From positions 1,736,001 through 1,800,000 of the forward strand of contig NC_016472.1 of the NCBI RefSeq assembly GCF_000226095.1: DNA of 64,000 nucleotides. The letters run 5' to 3'. A model generated the notes under the pieces. It was not told the origin of the DNA, made no database searches, and saw only the letters and a program-made list of their open reading frames with translations. The DNA comes from Thermothelomyces thermophilus ATCC 42464 (taxonomy: Eukaryota > Ascomycota > Sordariomycetes > Sordariales > Chaetomiaceae). The position numbers and the translations under genes were made by a program. Shown here piece after piece: positions 1-10,957 of the stretch. Position 1 is the first letter of the stretch. Every line of letters begins with the position of its first letter.

Positions 1-25
1 TCTTCGACCCAGGCGCCCCTCGATA

Positions 26-2216
26 ATGACGACGAGTGCCTCGTTCCCAACCCCACAAGCTAGCACAAGATTGACGGTCGCCACAAGGGCAGATAGCGAC
101 GAGGAGGACGAGGGTGCGCCTCTTCTCTCGAGCCCGGTTTTCCCGAGAAGAGATACTTTTGGCGGTTACGGATCTGCAGATGCTTCGCGGAAGAACGGGC
201 CCCCCAGCCACAGCGGCTCGAGCAAGGCGAGCAGCGCCAGGGGAAGACAGCCGGCCGATTCCTACAATGTCAATTATCCGCCCTCGGTCCCAGGGTCGCC
301 CGCCCTGCACCCGACAAACCGCATGTCCATGAGCTTTGGCGACGTGCTCCTGCGTGACGAGATCGACCGCCGCGAGACCTCGACGACCAGAGGGAGCGGG
401 GACGAAGGTGGCCGACCGTCACCATCGGACAGGAGGAAGACCATTGCGCTACAAGCCGAAGAAGACGTGTGCTTTCCGCAAGACGGCCTCTCCGAACTCG
501 GAGACGAGGAGCCCTCCACTCGCGATCGTGACTCGGCGTCCCGCCAGAGGACTCGAAGGCGGTGTGGGAAATGGCCAGACCTTTCCATCTTGGACGAATG
601 GAGTCGGTTTGAAAAGGAGGGCCGGAGCGAGGAGCGTCGTGTGAAGCGGATCACGGAACCGCAGCTGATTGACGGGAGGCTGAGGCCTGTTCACCGGGGA
701 TGGTTTCAGGCCGAGGAGGCCGCCCCCTACCGCTTCACGTACTTCAACGAAGAGCTCCCGAGCACCATCCATAGTCAGACCATCTCCGAGCTGGTACAGC
801 CCGGGGGCACCTTCAGAGACCTTTTCATGCCCGATCCCCCGATTCTCTCGGACACCTCGGATGGCGAAGAAGAGCAGGAGCAAGAACTTGACTTGTTTCA
901 GGTGCTCGGAGGACAGAGCGGCGACCCAAGGATCCCAGCAAGACAGCCGTCTCTGGCAGCCACAAGCCAGGAATTCGAGCGGAAAACGTCCACAAACAGT
1001 GAGGCGACTAGAACGGGACCGGGCGGATGTGCCCCCTCAGACCTAAAGTCGCCGGACGCTTCCAAGCCGGCCCAGAATGGCAAACCGTCGAAAGCGCTCA
1101 AATACGGAGATCGCCCGGTCTGGTGGCTCGACGTTCTCAGTCCCACCGAGGCCGAGATGAAGGTGCTCTCCAAGGCCTTTGGGATCCACCCGCTCACGGC
1201 CGAGGATATCATGATGCAGGAACAGCGAGAGAAGGTGGAACTCTTCCGCAACTATTACTTTGTCAACTACCGCTCTTTCGACCAGGACCGGGCCAGCGAA
1301 AAGTTCCTCGAGCCCGTCAACATGTACGTCGTCGTGTTCCGGGAGGGCGTCCTCAGCTTCCACTTCTCCGTCACGCCGCACCCGGCCAACGTGCGGCGGC
1401 GTATCCGCCAGCTGCGCGACTACCTGATCCTCTCGTCAGACTGGATCTCGTACGCCATCATCGACGACATCACGGATGCATTCGGCCCCCTCATCCAAAA
1501 CATCGAAGACGAGGTCGACGACATCGACTATGCGATCCTGCAGATGCACTCGGAAGAAGACCACGCCTTGAGAGAGGAGAGGAGGCGGCTCAACGAGAAA
1601 TGCGACGCCTCGGCCGAAGTGAGGTCGGCCGAGGCCGGGCGGGATATGCTCCGGCGGGTCGGAGATTGCCGCAAGAAAGTCATGTCGCTGTATCGCCTGC
1701 TCAGCAACAAGGCCGACGTGATCAAGGGGTTCGCGAAGCGTTGCAACGAGCACTGGGAGGTGGCACCGCGGTCCGAGATCGGCTTGTACTTGGGCGACAT
1801 TCAGGATCATATCGTGACCATGACTTCGAACCTGAGTCACTATGAGAAGTGAGTTTCCCGTCCCCTATTCCCATAACCCGTTCCGGCCCTTTCGAATCGG
1901 CTCGCACAATACTAACCGAATCTCGCACCACAATTAAAGGATCTTGGCTCGCTCCCATGGGAACTACCTCGCGCAAATCAACATACGCATGAATGAGCGG
2001 CAGGAGCAAACGGCTGACGTCCTCGGAAAGCTGACCGTGTTGGGTACCATCGTGCTGCCGATGAACATCATCACCGGTCTGTGGGGCATGAACGTCTGGG
2101 TGCCAGGGCAGGAGTACGAGGGAGATCTCAAATGGTTTATCGCCATCACCACGGGCCTGATCCTCTTTGGGGTCGCGTGTTACCTGATTGCGAAGAGGGT
2201 GTACAATATTGTTTGA
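26..2216 (+). CDS. MNR2: CorA-family Mg2+ transporter, MNR2/ALR1 type (5' end possibly incomplete)
   Basis: Two exons, 26-1848 and 1940-2216, give about 699 residues; the donor is GTGAGT at 1849 and the acceptor AAAG ends at 1939. The C-terminus carries the CorA signature GLWGMN between two membrane helices, the second ending in LIAKRVYNIV. Before it lies a long soluble domain with IDDITDAFGPLI and a helical stalk. CorA proteins are pentameric Mg2+ channels. The long charged N-terminal tail (about 370 residues) is typical of fungal MNR2 (vacuolar) and ALR1 (plasma membrane) proteins. The N-terminal GAPLLSSP resembles the start of vacuolar members, but which membrane is inference. No in-frame stop lies between base 2 and the ATG at 26, so the true start could be outside the window. 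It converges on the CstF-64 gene. Confidence 0.9.
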
Positions 2217-2931
2217 GGCTGTGGTTGCTTCTAGAGGCGTTTTGGAGTCTGCCGATTCTGGCGTTGGAAGCGGGGGGCGGGGGCGTCTTGTTTGTCTTTT
2301 GTCTTGTGATCCATGAAAATGCTGAGACCCCGTACATGAATCCGAACACTATAGGTATACGTACATGAAACATACATGGGGGCTGCATACTTCGAGGCAC
2401 GGAGAGAATGGGAAGGGGGGCGAAGGGGGTGGGGAAAGCTGCATTCGTACTGGTGTCAGGAGAATAATGGGATAGTGGTTTTGTCAACACTCGGGGCGAT
2501 TAGAACCTGTCAATGACCGATGAATGTCGAGTCGTAGCATAGCAATTCCCTTGCCCTGTTCATTACCGAGCTGAGACTCACTCACACATTACGATATTGC
2601 ATGTATATGCGTGTATTGCACCTCAGCATTACTCTTTAATTGAATCCCTAAACCTTTCCATAACGCCAGGAGAGAGGATGACAATCCACCAAAGAGGAAA
2701 CGAAGGAAGGCACCCTAAATTTAACCAGCCACGCAACCGGCAAACCACCCGAGGCCACAAGCCCCCCCCCTTTTTTTCTGAGCTCACGGAACTCAACGTT
2801 CCCTCCTTCCCTCCCTTTTCTCTTCCTTTTTGTTTCTTTAAAAAGTCCCACCGCAGCAGCAGCAGCAGCAAAGAAGAGGCCCGATACGCACCGCAGCCGA
2901 ATCCCATAAGGGAAAAAAAGAAGGAACGCGG
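2217..2931. other. Intergenic, convergent 3' ends
   Basis: This stretch holds the 3' regions of the Mg transporter and of the CstF-64 gene. It has pyrimidine-rich and homopolymer tracts (for example near 2763-2777) and a short CAG run near 2853-2870. No gene is seen in it. Confidence 0.6.
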
Positions 2932-4132
2932 CTAACGGCGCATCTGGGCGGCGTAGCTCGTCCTGAGCGCCATGATCTGCTGCCGCTCCGTCTCGGGCAG
3001 CTGGTCGATGGTCTCCTGCGGCAGCTCCATGACAGCCCGCATGAGGGCCTCCGGGTCCTGAGCCGCGGGGCCCGGGGCGGGGGCAGGAGCAGCGGGAGGG
3101 GGGGCGTAGCCGCCCGGAACGGGGGGCGTCCCGGTGGCGCCGACGGTTCCGTAGGCGGCCGGGGCGGGGATAGTAGCCGCGGGGGCGGAGGCGGGCGCGG
3201 GCGCGGGCGCCTGAGTAGGAGCGGCGGCGCCCGTCTCGAGGACCGAGGTGATGGCGTCCGGGGAGACGAGCCCCATGATGAGCAGGGCCTGGAAGACGGC
3301 GTAGCTGAGCTGGGGCGCCTGGGTGAGCAGCTCGGTGGCGCGGGCCGGGTCCGAGGTGGCGAGGGCCTTCATCTGCTGCAGGATGTCGAGCAGCTGCGCG
3401 GGGGGGAGCGTGTTGAGGGTGCGCGAGATGGCGTCGGTGCACGAGACGCCGGGCGGCAGGTCCTTACCCTGCGGGAGCGGGGGCAGGGAGGAGCTGCCGC
3501 CCGAAGTAGCGGACGGGTTCGAGGCCGAGGACCCGCTGCCGTTGGTCGCGCCGGGGTTGTTGGAATAGTTGATGCCGCCGGCGCCGGCCTGGAAAAATTG
3601 GAGGGTTGGTCAGTGTCTGGAGCGCACAGTAGAAGAAAAGCTGAAGAGATAAGTAAACCAGAAGACAAACATACTGCGCCATCCCGGTCGCGGTTGTCGT
3701 CGTCGCTGACCGTCTCGTTGCTAAAGTCGACTCGCAGTTTGCGACCCATGATCTCGTAGTCGTTCAGATTTCTGACCGCCGAGGCCGCAGAGTCTAGAAC
3801 AAGCGAAAAGAAGAGAGAGAGCGAGAGAGAGAGAGAGTAAGCAATCGCCCTGGACTCGGCACAGATTAAGGACAGGAAGGATTGCGCACCGTAATCGGGA
3901 AACTCAGCGAAGCCGAAGCCTTTTGGCCGACCAGTTTCGCGATCGTAGACGAGCCGGAAGTTCAGCACTCTCCCGGCACCGCTGAAGATCTCTGTGATTT
4001 GCTCCTCGGTCAAGCCTGCACCGACGGGGGTCAGCATCCCAAGTTCAGGTCGCGGCAAGCACACACCCTCCGAGACTCACCATATGGGATGTTCCCCACG
4101 AACACGACGCGAGAGGGTTGTCTGGTTGACAT
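2932..4132 (-). CDS. RNA15: Cleavage stimulation factor CstF-64 / RNA15 homologue
   Basis: Four coding exons (4132-4081, 4015-3890, 3793-3675, 3588-2932) encode 317 residues. The N-terminus is one RRM: RNP2 is VVFVGNIPYG and RNP1 is KGFGFAEF, followed by VRNLNDYEIMGRKLRVDF. The middle has the CstF-64 hinge (DAISRTLNTLPPAQLLDILQ onward) that in this family contacts CstF-77/RNA14. A Pro/Ala/Gly linker follows, then the conserved C-terminal helix ending ALRTSYAAQMRR, which binds PCF11. The protein recognises U/GU-rich RNA downstream of polyadenylation sites within cleavage factor IA/CstF. Its length is close to yeast RNA15 and much shorter than animal CstF-64. The first coding exon is 52 nt. It diverges from PHB2. 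Confidence 0.93.
3811..3838. repeat. (GA)n microsatellite in CstF-64 intron
   Basis: An imperfect GA run lies on the plus strand inside the intron 3794-3889. It reads as CT on the coding strand, so it enriches the intron in pyrimidine. Confidence 0.8.
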
Positions 4133-4912
4133 GGTGGCAGCGGAGCAGATCGCTCTTGCAGGCGACCAGTCGTCTGCTGAAAGAATTTGATGCTACTAGA
4201 TGGGGAAAGAAGAAAGACAAAAAGACGCAATGGGAAATCAGAAATCCGGTACGGAGTATGTGAAAGGGACCGGTACGGGAATGCGCAGTGTTGTAATTGT
4301 CACGTTCTGGGCCCAGAGAAGTGAGCGATGCAGAGCGGGAGAGCGAGAATCCTGAACCAAACAAAGGCAGCAAGAAACGATATGGATGGATTATACCAGA
4401 CAATGTGGGCTACCACAGCAATTTTTTTGGGGGGGAGGGGGATCAAGCTCTCTCTCTCTCTCTCCGTCTTCCAGCTTCACCTGAGTCCCTGTATTCACAC
4501 GGCTATTCAAGGCAAGCAAGCAGTGTGCATCTCAGGTTCAAGATGATTGAGTTCCTTTTTTAGCGGGCGAGATGCCACATGAAGAGACGAGAGGCGCACG
4601 ACCCAAGTTGGTGAAAAAGATCCATTGGTCTCAACACAAGCCTGTGCTGGGTAAGTACTCCGAACGCACCAGGTACTGTAATCCGTACTGTACTATGTAA
4701 TCTGTACTCCGTACCGTGCACTAAAAGATACCTTAGGTAAGGTAGTGTAGTGCCCGTTGCAGGCCCGCACTGGGGCCCGAACGAGCCAGTGCACGGACCA
4801 GCTTTGCCCAGAAAGCTTGCCGAAGCTCTTTCTCCACCGAGCAAACCGAGTAACACCAGACTGTGTCTAGTCGCGAGTCCGACGACATCACAGCACCTAG
4901 CACCTAGGCAAC
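4133..4912. promoter_or_regulatory. Shared upstream region of CstF-64 and PHB2
   Basis: A 780-nt region between two divergently transcribed genes. It contains a G run and a CT microsatellite at about 4429-4463 and one TACTCCGTA motif at 4705-4713. No ORF is credible here and no TATA box is evident. Confidence 0.55.
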
Positions 4913-5936
4913 ATGTCGAACCGCAGCCCGTTTGAGGACTATGCCAACAGGATCCGGGCGGCTGCGAGGGCGGGCGGCCGTGCAGGCTTTGGGCCGGGCG
5001 GCGGCTTCCCCGGCGGCTCTCCCCGTGGCCTCGGCGGCGGTCTCGCCGGGCTCCTCCTCCTCGGCGGCGGCGCTCTGCTCTTCCAGAACGCCCTGTTCAA
5101 CGTCGACGGTGGCCACAGAGCGATCAAGTACCGGAGAATAAGCGGTATCAGCAAGGATATCTACGGCGAAGGAACCCATTTCGTGATCCCCTGGTTCGAG
5201 ACGCCAATCATCTACGACGTGCGCGCCAAGCCGAGAAACGTCTCTTCCCTGACCGGCACCAAGGACCTCCAGATGGTCAACATCACTTGCCGCGTGCTGT
5301 CGAGGCCGGACATCCAGGCGCTGCCACAGATCTACCGCACCCTCGGCCAGGACTACGACGAGCGCGTGCTCCCCTCCATCGTCAACGAGGTGCTCAAGAG
5401 CGTCGTCGCCCAGTTCAACGCCAGCCAGTTGATCACCCAGAGAGAGATGGTCGCCAAGCTCGTCCGCGACAACCTGTCCCGGAGAGCCGCGCGCTTCAAC
5501 ATCTTGCTCGATGACGTGTCGTTGACGGTATGTTCTCTTCGCTGCCCGTTCCTTTTTTTTCTTTTCTTTTTTTTCCTTTTCCCTTCTTTTCGTCTTACTA
5601 ACCCGGATGACGTAGCATCTCGGCTTCTCCCCCGAATTCACAGCGGCAGTCGAGGCCAAGCAAGTCGCCCAACAAGAGGCGCAGCGTGCTGCCTTTGTCG
5701 TCGACAAGGCGCGGCAGGAGAAGCAAGCCATGGTGGTCAAGGCCCAGGGTGAGGCTCGGTCTGCGGAGCTTATCGGTGACGCTATCAAGAAGAACAGGGC
5801 GTACGTGGAGCTGAAGAAACTGGAGAACGCCCGGGCGATCGCCGGGTTGCTACAGGAGGCGGGCGGCAAGAACAGGCTGCTCCTCGACTCGGAGGGCTTG
5901 GGTCTGAACGTCTTCGACCAGACGGAGAGGAAGTAA
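4913..5936 (+). CDS. PHB2: Prohibitin-2 (mitochondrial inner membrane)
   Basis: Two exons, 4913-5527 and 5616-5936, encode 311 residues, the usual PHB2 length. The intron has donor GTATGT, a CTAAC branch site and acceptor TAG. A Gly/Arg-rich N-terminus leads to one hydrophobic segment (about residues 40-62, with [20 protein letters not shown]), then the SPFH/prohibitin domain ([40 protein letters not shown]) and a C-terminal coiled coil ([20 protein letters not shown]). The start [10 protein letters not shown] and the end [11 protein letters not shown] fit PHB2 rather than PHB1. PHB1/PHB2 ring complexes in the inner membrane stabilise newly made respiratory subunits and regulate the m-AAA protease. 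Confidence 0.96.
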
Positions 5937-6766
5937 GGGGAAAAGGCGGCGTTTGGAAGGCATCGCTTGGTGGTGATGAACAATCTCTACTGTATGTTTA
6001 AGGGCAAACGGCTAGCAGTCCCTGTGTAACAACAACATGATGATTCTCGGCTTGCACAAGAAGGTGGTGCATGCGCGGTGGACGACCAAGAGGTAGCAGC
6101 AGCTTGCCTGGCTGACAACAATGTGTTGTCTGGTTGCTTCCCCATGGCTGCGCGGGTTACGGATTCGTGGCCTTCCTACAGCCTAGGGCTGGCGACGTCA
6201 ATCTGGCAGGGTCCGCTACATAAGGATGTCCTTGACCTCTTTCATCGTAATTGCCGTCCAGACCATAATGATGACGCGTTGTCCAGCAAGCTAGATAGAG
6301 CCGGTTCGTAAGCAGAACCGAGGATTTCATCTTTACTGTCATGGTTAGCGTCAACTGCTGGAACTGCTAGTTGGATCTGGAAGAGATCCAGTTATCGCAT
6401 TATAAATACCAGAGTCTACGGTATTGTTTGACAGAACCTCCGGCAAAATACGCATCGGGTTCCTATCAGAGAGGCCCCACTCTCTCAAGCAGTAAGGAAC
6501 ACAGCGGAAGGCCGCGACCCTCACTGTAGCTACCCCACTACCCCTCCTCGGACCTCGAACCTGCACACCTCTTTACCTAGCTTCTCAGCCCGCTCGGCCC
6601 TCACGCGTCTTTCATATCGCGGTGCAGTCTCCAAGGGAAAAAATAAAAAAGAAAATAAAACTTGTCTGCCGTGCTTCTCTCCAAGCGAGACTCGCCAGCC
6701 TCATTCGGACCACCACTCCGGAAAGAAGAAATCAACCACCAGGAAGCAACCAAACCACCCGCCAAG
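5937..6766. other. Intergenic between PHB2 and RUB1
   Basis: This 830-nt stretch holds the PHB2 3' region and the RUB1 promoter. A TATA-like TATAAATA lies at 6401-6408, about 360 nt before the RUB1 ATG. A small hairpin (GGATCT/AGATCC) lies near 6373-6390. No gene is seen. Confidence 0.5.
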
Positions 6767-7366
6767 ATGCTCATCAAGTATGCGTCGATGCACCATCCAT
6801 CCCGTCCACAACAGGCCCCGACAGCCCCGCCACCACCACCAGACCGTCCTCGTTTGGCCCGATGACTGACCACCGTTTTTTTTCCAACCACCAGGGTCCG
6901 CACGCTCACCGGCAAGGAGATCGAGCTCGACATCGAGGGCTCCGACCAGGTATGTCCCATCGCTTCTTCCCTCCTCATTCCCTTTATATACATATATATT
7001 TGATTTGATCTGTCACCTCTCTCTCCCGAGAACACTCACCGATGGAATCAACCCCCTCTCTCTTTTTTTTCTGCCGTGGGGAAAAAACAACAGGTCTCCA
7101 AGATCAAGGAACTCGTCGAAGAAAAGGAGGGCATCCCGCCGGCCCAGCAGCGTCTCATCCACGGCGGCAAGCAGATGTAAGCTCTTTTTCCCTCATTCCC
7201 CCCCCACCCCCCCTTTCTCCCTTTATCAACATCCAGAGAGACAAGTGCCAACGCGCGCGCGTGTGTGATGTATGTGAACAGGCTCGATGACAAGACAGCG
7301 GACGACTACTCCCTGGTGGGCGGGGCTACCCTTCACTTGGTCCTGGCGCTCAGGGGTGGGCTATGA
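6767..7366 (+). CDS. RUB1: Ubiquitin-like modifier NEDD8/RUB1
   Basis: Four exons (6767-6777, 6895-6949, 7094-7176, 7282-7366) encode 77 residues beginning [18 protein letters not shown]. This matches NEDD8 rather than ubiquitin (MQIFVKTLTGK). The fold residues [16 protein letters not shown] and the tail [10 protein letters not shown] are present. The precursor has one residue (Leu) after the di-glycine, which a YUH1/UCHL3-type hydrolase must remove before activation by ULA1-UBA3 and UBC12. RUB1 modifies cullins to switch on cullin-RING ligases. The first coding exon is only 11 nt, and introns make up most of the gene. Ala at position 72 (ALRGG, where ubiquitin has Arg) is the classical NEDD8 discriminator and is visible here. 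Confidence 0.97.
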
Positions 7367-8036
7367 AGCGGCATGGCATGACTGGATTAGGGCGATTTGA
7401 GAGAGAGGAGGGGGAGAGGTGGTGCATTTAAGCGTGTCTGTTCCATTTTAGTTTTTATTTCGGCGGTACTGGTTTTTGATGGGAGGCAAAGATGGGAAAT
7501 AGATCCATACCTGCTACCTCATTCTTGTCCTAGGTTGTTGACTCCGGTGTTTCAGTCGTGTAATGTGGCCCGCGGGCATGGACATAATGATATTTGATCA
7601 TGACCAACGATGAGCAAACGAAATAGGTTCCGAGAGAAAAATGGGCATCTTCACAGTATTTACCGCATCGGAGGACATGTCTCGTGGCGCGACTTGTAAG
7701 GAATTCGCATAGAAAGGTACAACCCGGACGGATTGTAAACAGGCTAAGAAAGTAGACGTGATGCGATTCTTGGGCACATGGCAGCATTATATGTATACGG
7801 ATCCCATGCTTTCGCTCCAAACCTTATCCCTATTATTCCCAAGTACACAAAACAAGAGTAGATCCCGAAATAATCCCCTGTCCTGTTCATAACGCCTAGT
7901 TCATATGCCGCGATTCATGCTATTGTGAAATTCAAGCCATCCAACGCCTCAACCATGTAAATCCACTCAGACGCCTGATTCTTCATATCCACCGCCATAA
8001 CCAAGCCGCTGGAAGCGGCGGCCACGAGTCTCGAGT
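7367..8036. other. Intergenic, convergent 3' ends
   Basis: The 3' regions of RUB1 and of the elongin A gene face each other here. No further gene or repeat is recognised. Confidence 0.5.
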
Positions 8037-9629
8037 TCAGCTGTTCTTCAGCTTGGGACTAGGCCGCAGGATCGGGTAGCGGTTCGCTGGTTGCATGGCA
8101 CGTACCGGCAACCCACTCAACGACTCGACAGGGTCCTGGCTGCCGCAACGTGTCGCTCTCCGGCCATGGTCCGCAGTTAACTCGTCGCCAGAAGTGCTCG
8201 CGGAACGAGAGCGGCTGGCAGATGGAGCCGTCATGGGAACGCCGCGGTGTGAACGAGAGCCCGTGCTAGGATTGACAGCGGGCCGGGAAGAGGGCTTGCT
8301 TTCCGCTCCCTCCTTGGAGGCAGGCTTGGGAACAGTCTTGATGGCAGGGTTGATGACAGCTCTAGACGCAGGCTTGAATGCGATGCCTTTGTTGGCGCCC
8401 GGTGCTGCCGAGAGACCCTTCGGACGGCGTTTTGCGGATTGTTGTGGAGCTAGGGAAGGCAGGGTACTGGCTTTGTTGGAAGCCGACAACATGGGGGTCG
8501 TGGTTTCTTCGTGGCTGCGGCGGTGCTTGGTTGGCTGCTCTGCATCTGCCTCCTCAACGCTGCGACGGCGTTTGACTGGCTGCTTGTCTCCCACCTTCAC
8601 TGGGTCTCGAAGGTGTTTGGTCGGCTGCTCTGGGACAAGCAGCGGCTTGATGGACGCCGTACGGGACGGTGACGAGGCAGAAGAGGCGACAGCCTTCTGC
8701 GATTGACTGCCGTTGGAGACGTCGTCGAATTCGGGATCAGCAAAGTCGCCAAAGAGATCATCATCCTCATTCAGTTTGGTGTCTTCGTCATCCTCGTCAT
8801 CGCTGAATCTAAGGACATTTTCGCCAGCCTCCGGCTTAGTTCTACCTGCGTTTTTGACCTGCAGGAGGCGAGCCTCCTTCTCTTCACGACTTGTGATCCC
8901 GCCAGAACCAACTGCAGTCGGTTTCGAAGGGAGGTCCGGGCGTAATGGAGGAGGAGGCGGAACCAAGCTGGGTTGGCTCTTGATTCGGGCTTCTTCAATC
9001 ATGGCTGCCGGTGCTTTCTTGATTTGGGAAGTGCGAGATGCCAGCGGATTGGTTCTGAAGCGCCCAGCCTCCATCCGAAGCTGCGTTCTGGTTTTCGAAA
9101 AGAAGTCTTGCTTCTTCGATACCAGCGAATATCCAGGTTTTGCCTTGGGACGTCGCAGGCCCACGCTTTCCTTGCTGGATATGATGGTGGATTTGCGAGA
9201 TTGTTGCTGTTGAGTTTGGGCGGCGAGACCCTGTTTGAGCTTCTCCGTGGCAGCAGCAATCTGTTCCTCCTGGAGTTTCTCGTACTTATCGTAGACCTTG
9301 TGCCAGGACTTTCGTTTCTGGGGAACGAAGTTGTGCTGTGAAGCAAGCTCGGGAAACTTGTCCTTGATGATACGCATCCAGTGCGCTGCGGTCTGGTCGT
9401 AGATGTCATCGCTGTTAAGCTCCAGTTGATGAAGCTGCTCAGCCGTCTTCACATGTCGGAGGATGGGACCCGTGTATTGGGGTGGTAGGTTGCCTAGGCT
9501 CTGGATGTGCCTGACGTTGTTGAGAGCCACCCTCAGGCACATGTCTGCGAGACTGCGAGGCCCCAAGCATGTCTCCAGGGCAGGTCGGAAACCATTGGTG
9601 ACATGAGCGGCGGCACGAGGTTCAGTCAT
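8037..9629 (-). CDS. ELA1: Elongin A (transcription elongation factor SIII subunit A)
   Basis: A single exon of 530 residues starts at the ATG at 9629 (MTEPRAAAHV). The N-terminal about 120 residues form an elongin A domain. A BC-box, SLADMCLRVAL, would bind elongin C (ELC1). An F-box-like segment follows (NVRHIQSLGNLPPQYTGPIL) and then TAAHWMRIIKDKFP. The rest is predicted disordered, with basic and Ser/Pro-rich stretches, an acidic patch (DDEDDEDTKLNEDDDLFGDF) and repeated KPASK/KPSSR-like segments. In yeast, Ela1-Elc1 with Cul3 ubiquitylates stalled RNA polymerase II. Only the N-terminal domain is conserved, which is usual for fungal members. It diverges from the THOC7 gene. Confidence 0.87.
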   Translation of the reverse strand: MTEPRAAAHVTNGFRPALETCLGPRSLADMCLRVALNNVRHIQSLGNLPPQYTGPILRHVKTAEQLHQLELNSDDIYDQTAAHWMRIIKDKFPELASQHNFVPQKRKSWHKVYDKYEKLQEEQIAAATEKLKQGLAAQTQQQQSRKSTIISSKESVGLRRPKAKPGYSLVSKKQDFFSKTRTQLRMEAGRFRTNPLASRTSQIKKAPAAMIEEARIKSQPSLVPPPPPLRPDLPSKPTAVGSGGITSREEKEARLLQVKNAGRTKPEAGENVLRFSDDEDDEDTKLNEDDDLFGDFADPEFDDVSNGSQSQKAVASSASSPSRTASIKPLLVPEQPTKHLRDPVKVGDKQPVKRRRSVEEADAEQPTKHRRSHEETTTPMLSASNKASTLPSLAPQQSAKRRPKGLSAAPGANKGIAFKPASRAVINPAIKTVPKPASKEGAESKPSSRPAVNPSTGSRSHRGVPMTAPSASRSRSASTSGDELTADHGRRATRCGSQDPVESLSGLPVRAMQPANRYPILRPSPKLKNS

Positions 9630-10957
9630 GTTGGGCAACTCCGAGTTGAACTTGGATAAAGTTGATAAGTTGAGATAGTGACGCTTGGTGCTTCAAGGGT
9701 TGAATTTTGAGCAAGTGGGAGTTGTGCAAGCTGTAGTTTGAGGGGCCAGACGTCATAGAACTTTGGTTTGAGGATGCAGGGCGGAATGGATGAGAACAGA
9801 AAGCCTGGGGAGGGGGGTGGGCCAAGTATATGTATGCTTGCCCTGTGTCGTCGATCGAACGCGAAACCATCCGATGATGCAAGGTGAACCACGTCGTGGC
9901 CACGCAGAGTAAGCTGCTGTCGTTTTGGCCAATGCAAGATGCGTGAACTGCGTCGTCAGCGTTGCAGTGTGAACCCTGGCACTTGACCCGTGCAAAGAAG
10001 GTGAGATGCGCTGTGACAGTTGAAAGTTGGTTTCAGTAAGGCTCAGTAAGGGTTTGGTGGATGCAAGGTGAGCTGCGTGAGATACGTTTGCGTCGATAAC
10101 CGGGAAGTGCAAGAGAAGGAGGTGGATGATGTCGAAGTGTGGCAGGTGACTTTGGGGCACTCCGCAGGTAAAAATCAACCATTGTGATCGAGGAACTGAG
10201 CTGCTCGTCTGCCTGGAGCTCCGTGAAGCGTTGAGCCCGTCGAAGTCGGTTGTTGAGGGCCAGCTGCAGGTCAAGCCCGTTCTCAGATTATGACCCAATC
10301 AGACTCGGAACAACTGTTTCTGAGATGATTGCCGTGGGAGGATTCTGAGATCGATTTGGATGGGAGAATGAGGAAACAACTTCGGTTTGCGCCTTTCACC
10401 TTGACTGCCGTGCCCAACGAAGCCTGCATAGCAGAAGGAGCAATGGCGATACTGCGTTGTTGCTATGGTAGGGGCGTATGCAGTTAGGGTACACAGTACT
10501 GTGCAGGTAAGTATTTCGTACTGACTGAGTAGTCAGGCAGCCGCAGTTGATTACCTGCAGGGGGTGCGAGAAGCATACATCTGGAACTTCTGAAGAGACA
10601 GTATTGGTACTGTGCTAAGCTTGGTATGTGCTGTACATACGTATGTAATCCGTACATACATACCTTTTGACCTGGCCCCACAATGCGGCTCAACCTTCCA
10701 AGTCCCGTCCACTCTGTCCCCTGGAAACTTGAAGGGTGCCAGTGGGCCAATCCAAATCGACTGGCTTCTTCCTGCCTTTACAGACTACACAGTAATCCTC
10801 AAATTAACACAATCAGTCCGACTTTGATCGCCGGACAAGTTGGCAAGGGCAGGACGATTCAATTTGAAACAGCCGAAGACTATTACTGCCACAGACGCTT
10901 GCTCTTCCCTTTTCCTCAGGGACGAGTTCAGCATTCACCTTCCGACCCAAGTTCAAG
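9630..10957. promoter_or_regulatory. Shared upstream region of elongin A and THOC7 genes
   Basis: A 1.3-kb region between divergent genes. It contains purine- and TG-rich stretches and a GTA/TAC-rich segment at 10630-10665 with overlapping ACATAC/GTATG motifs. Open frames here have no family resemblance and are treated as chance. Confidence 0.5.

Noticed and set aside
4904-5983. Antisense 359-residue frame over PHB2
   Set aside because: A shadow of PHB2; it includes the translated intron T-tract as a lysine-rich stretch.
6551-6630. Possible tRNA B-box (GGTTCGAGGTCC on the minus strand)
   Set aside because: No matching A-box or cloverleaf could be folded around it.
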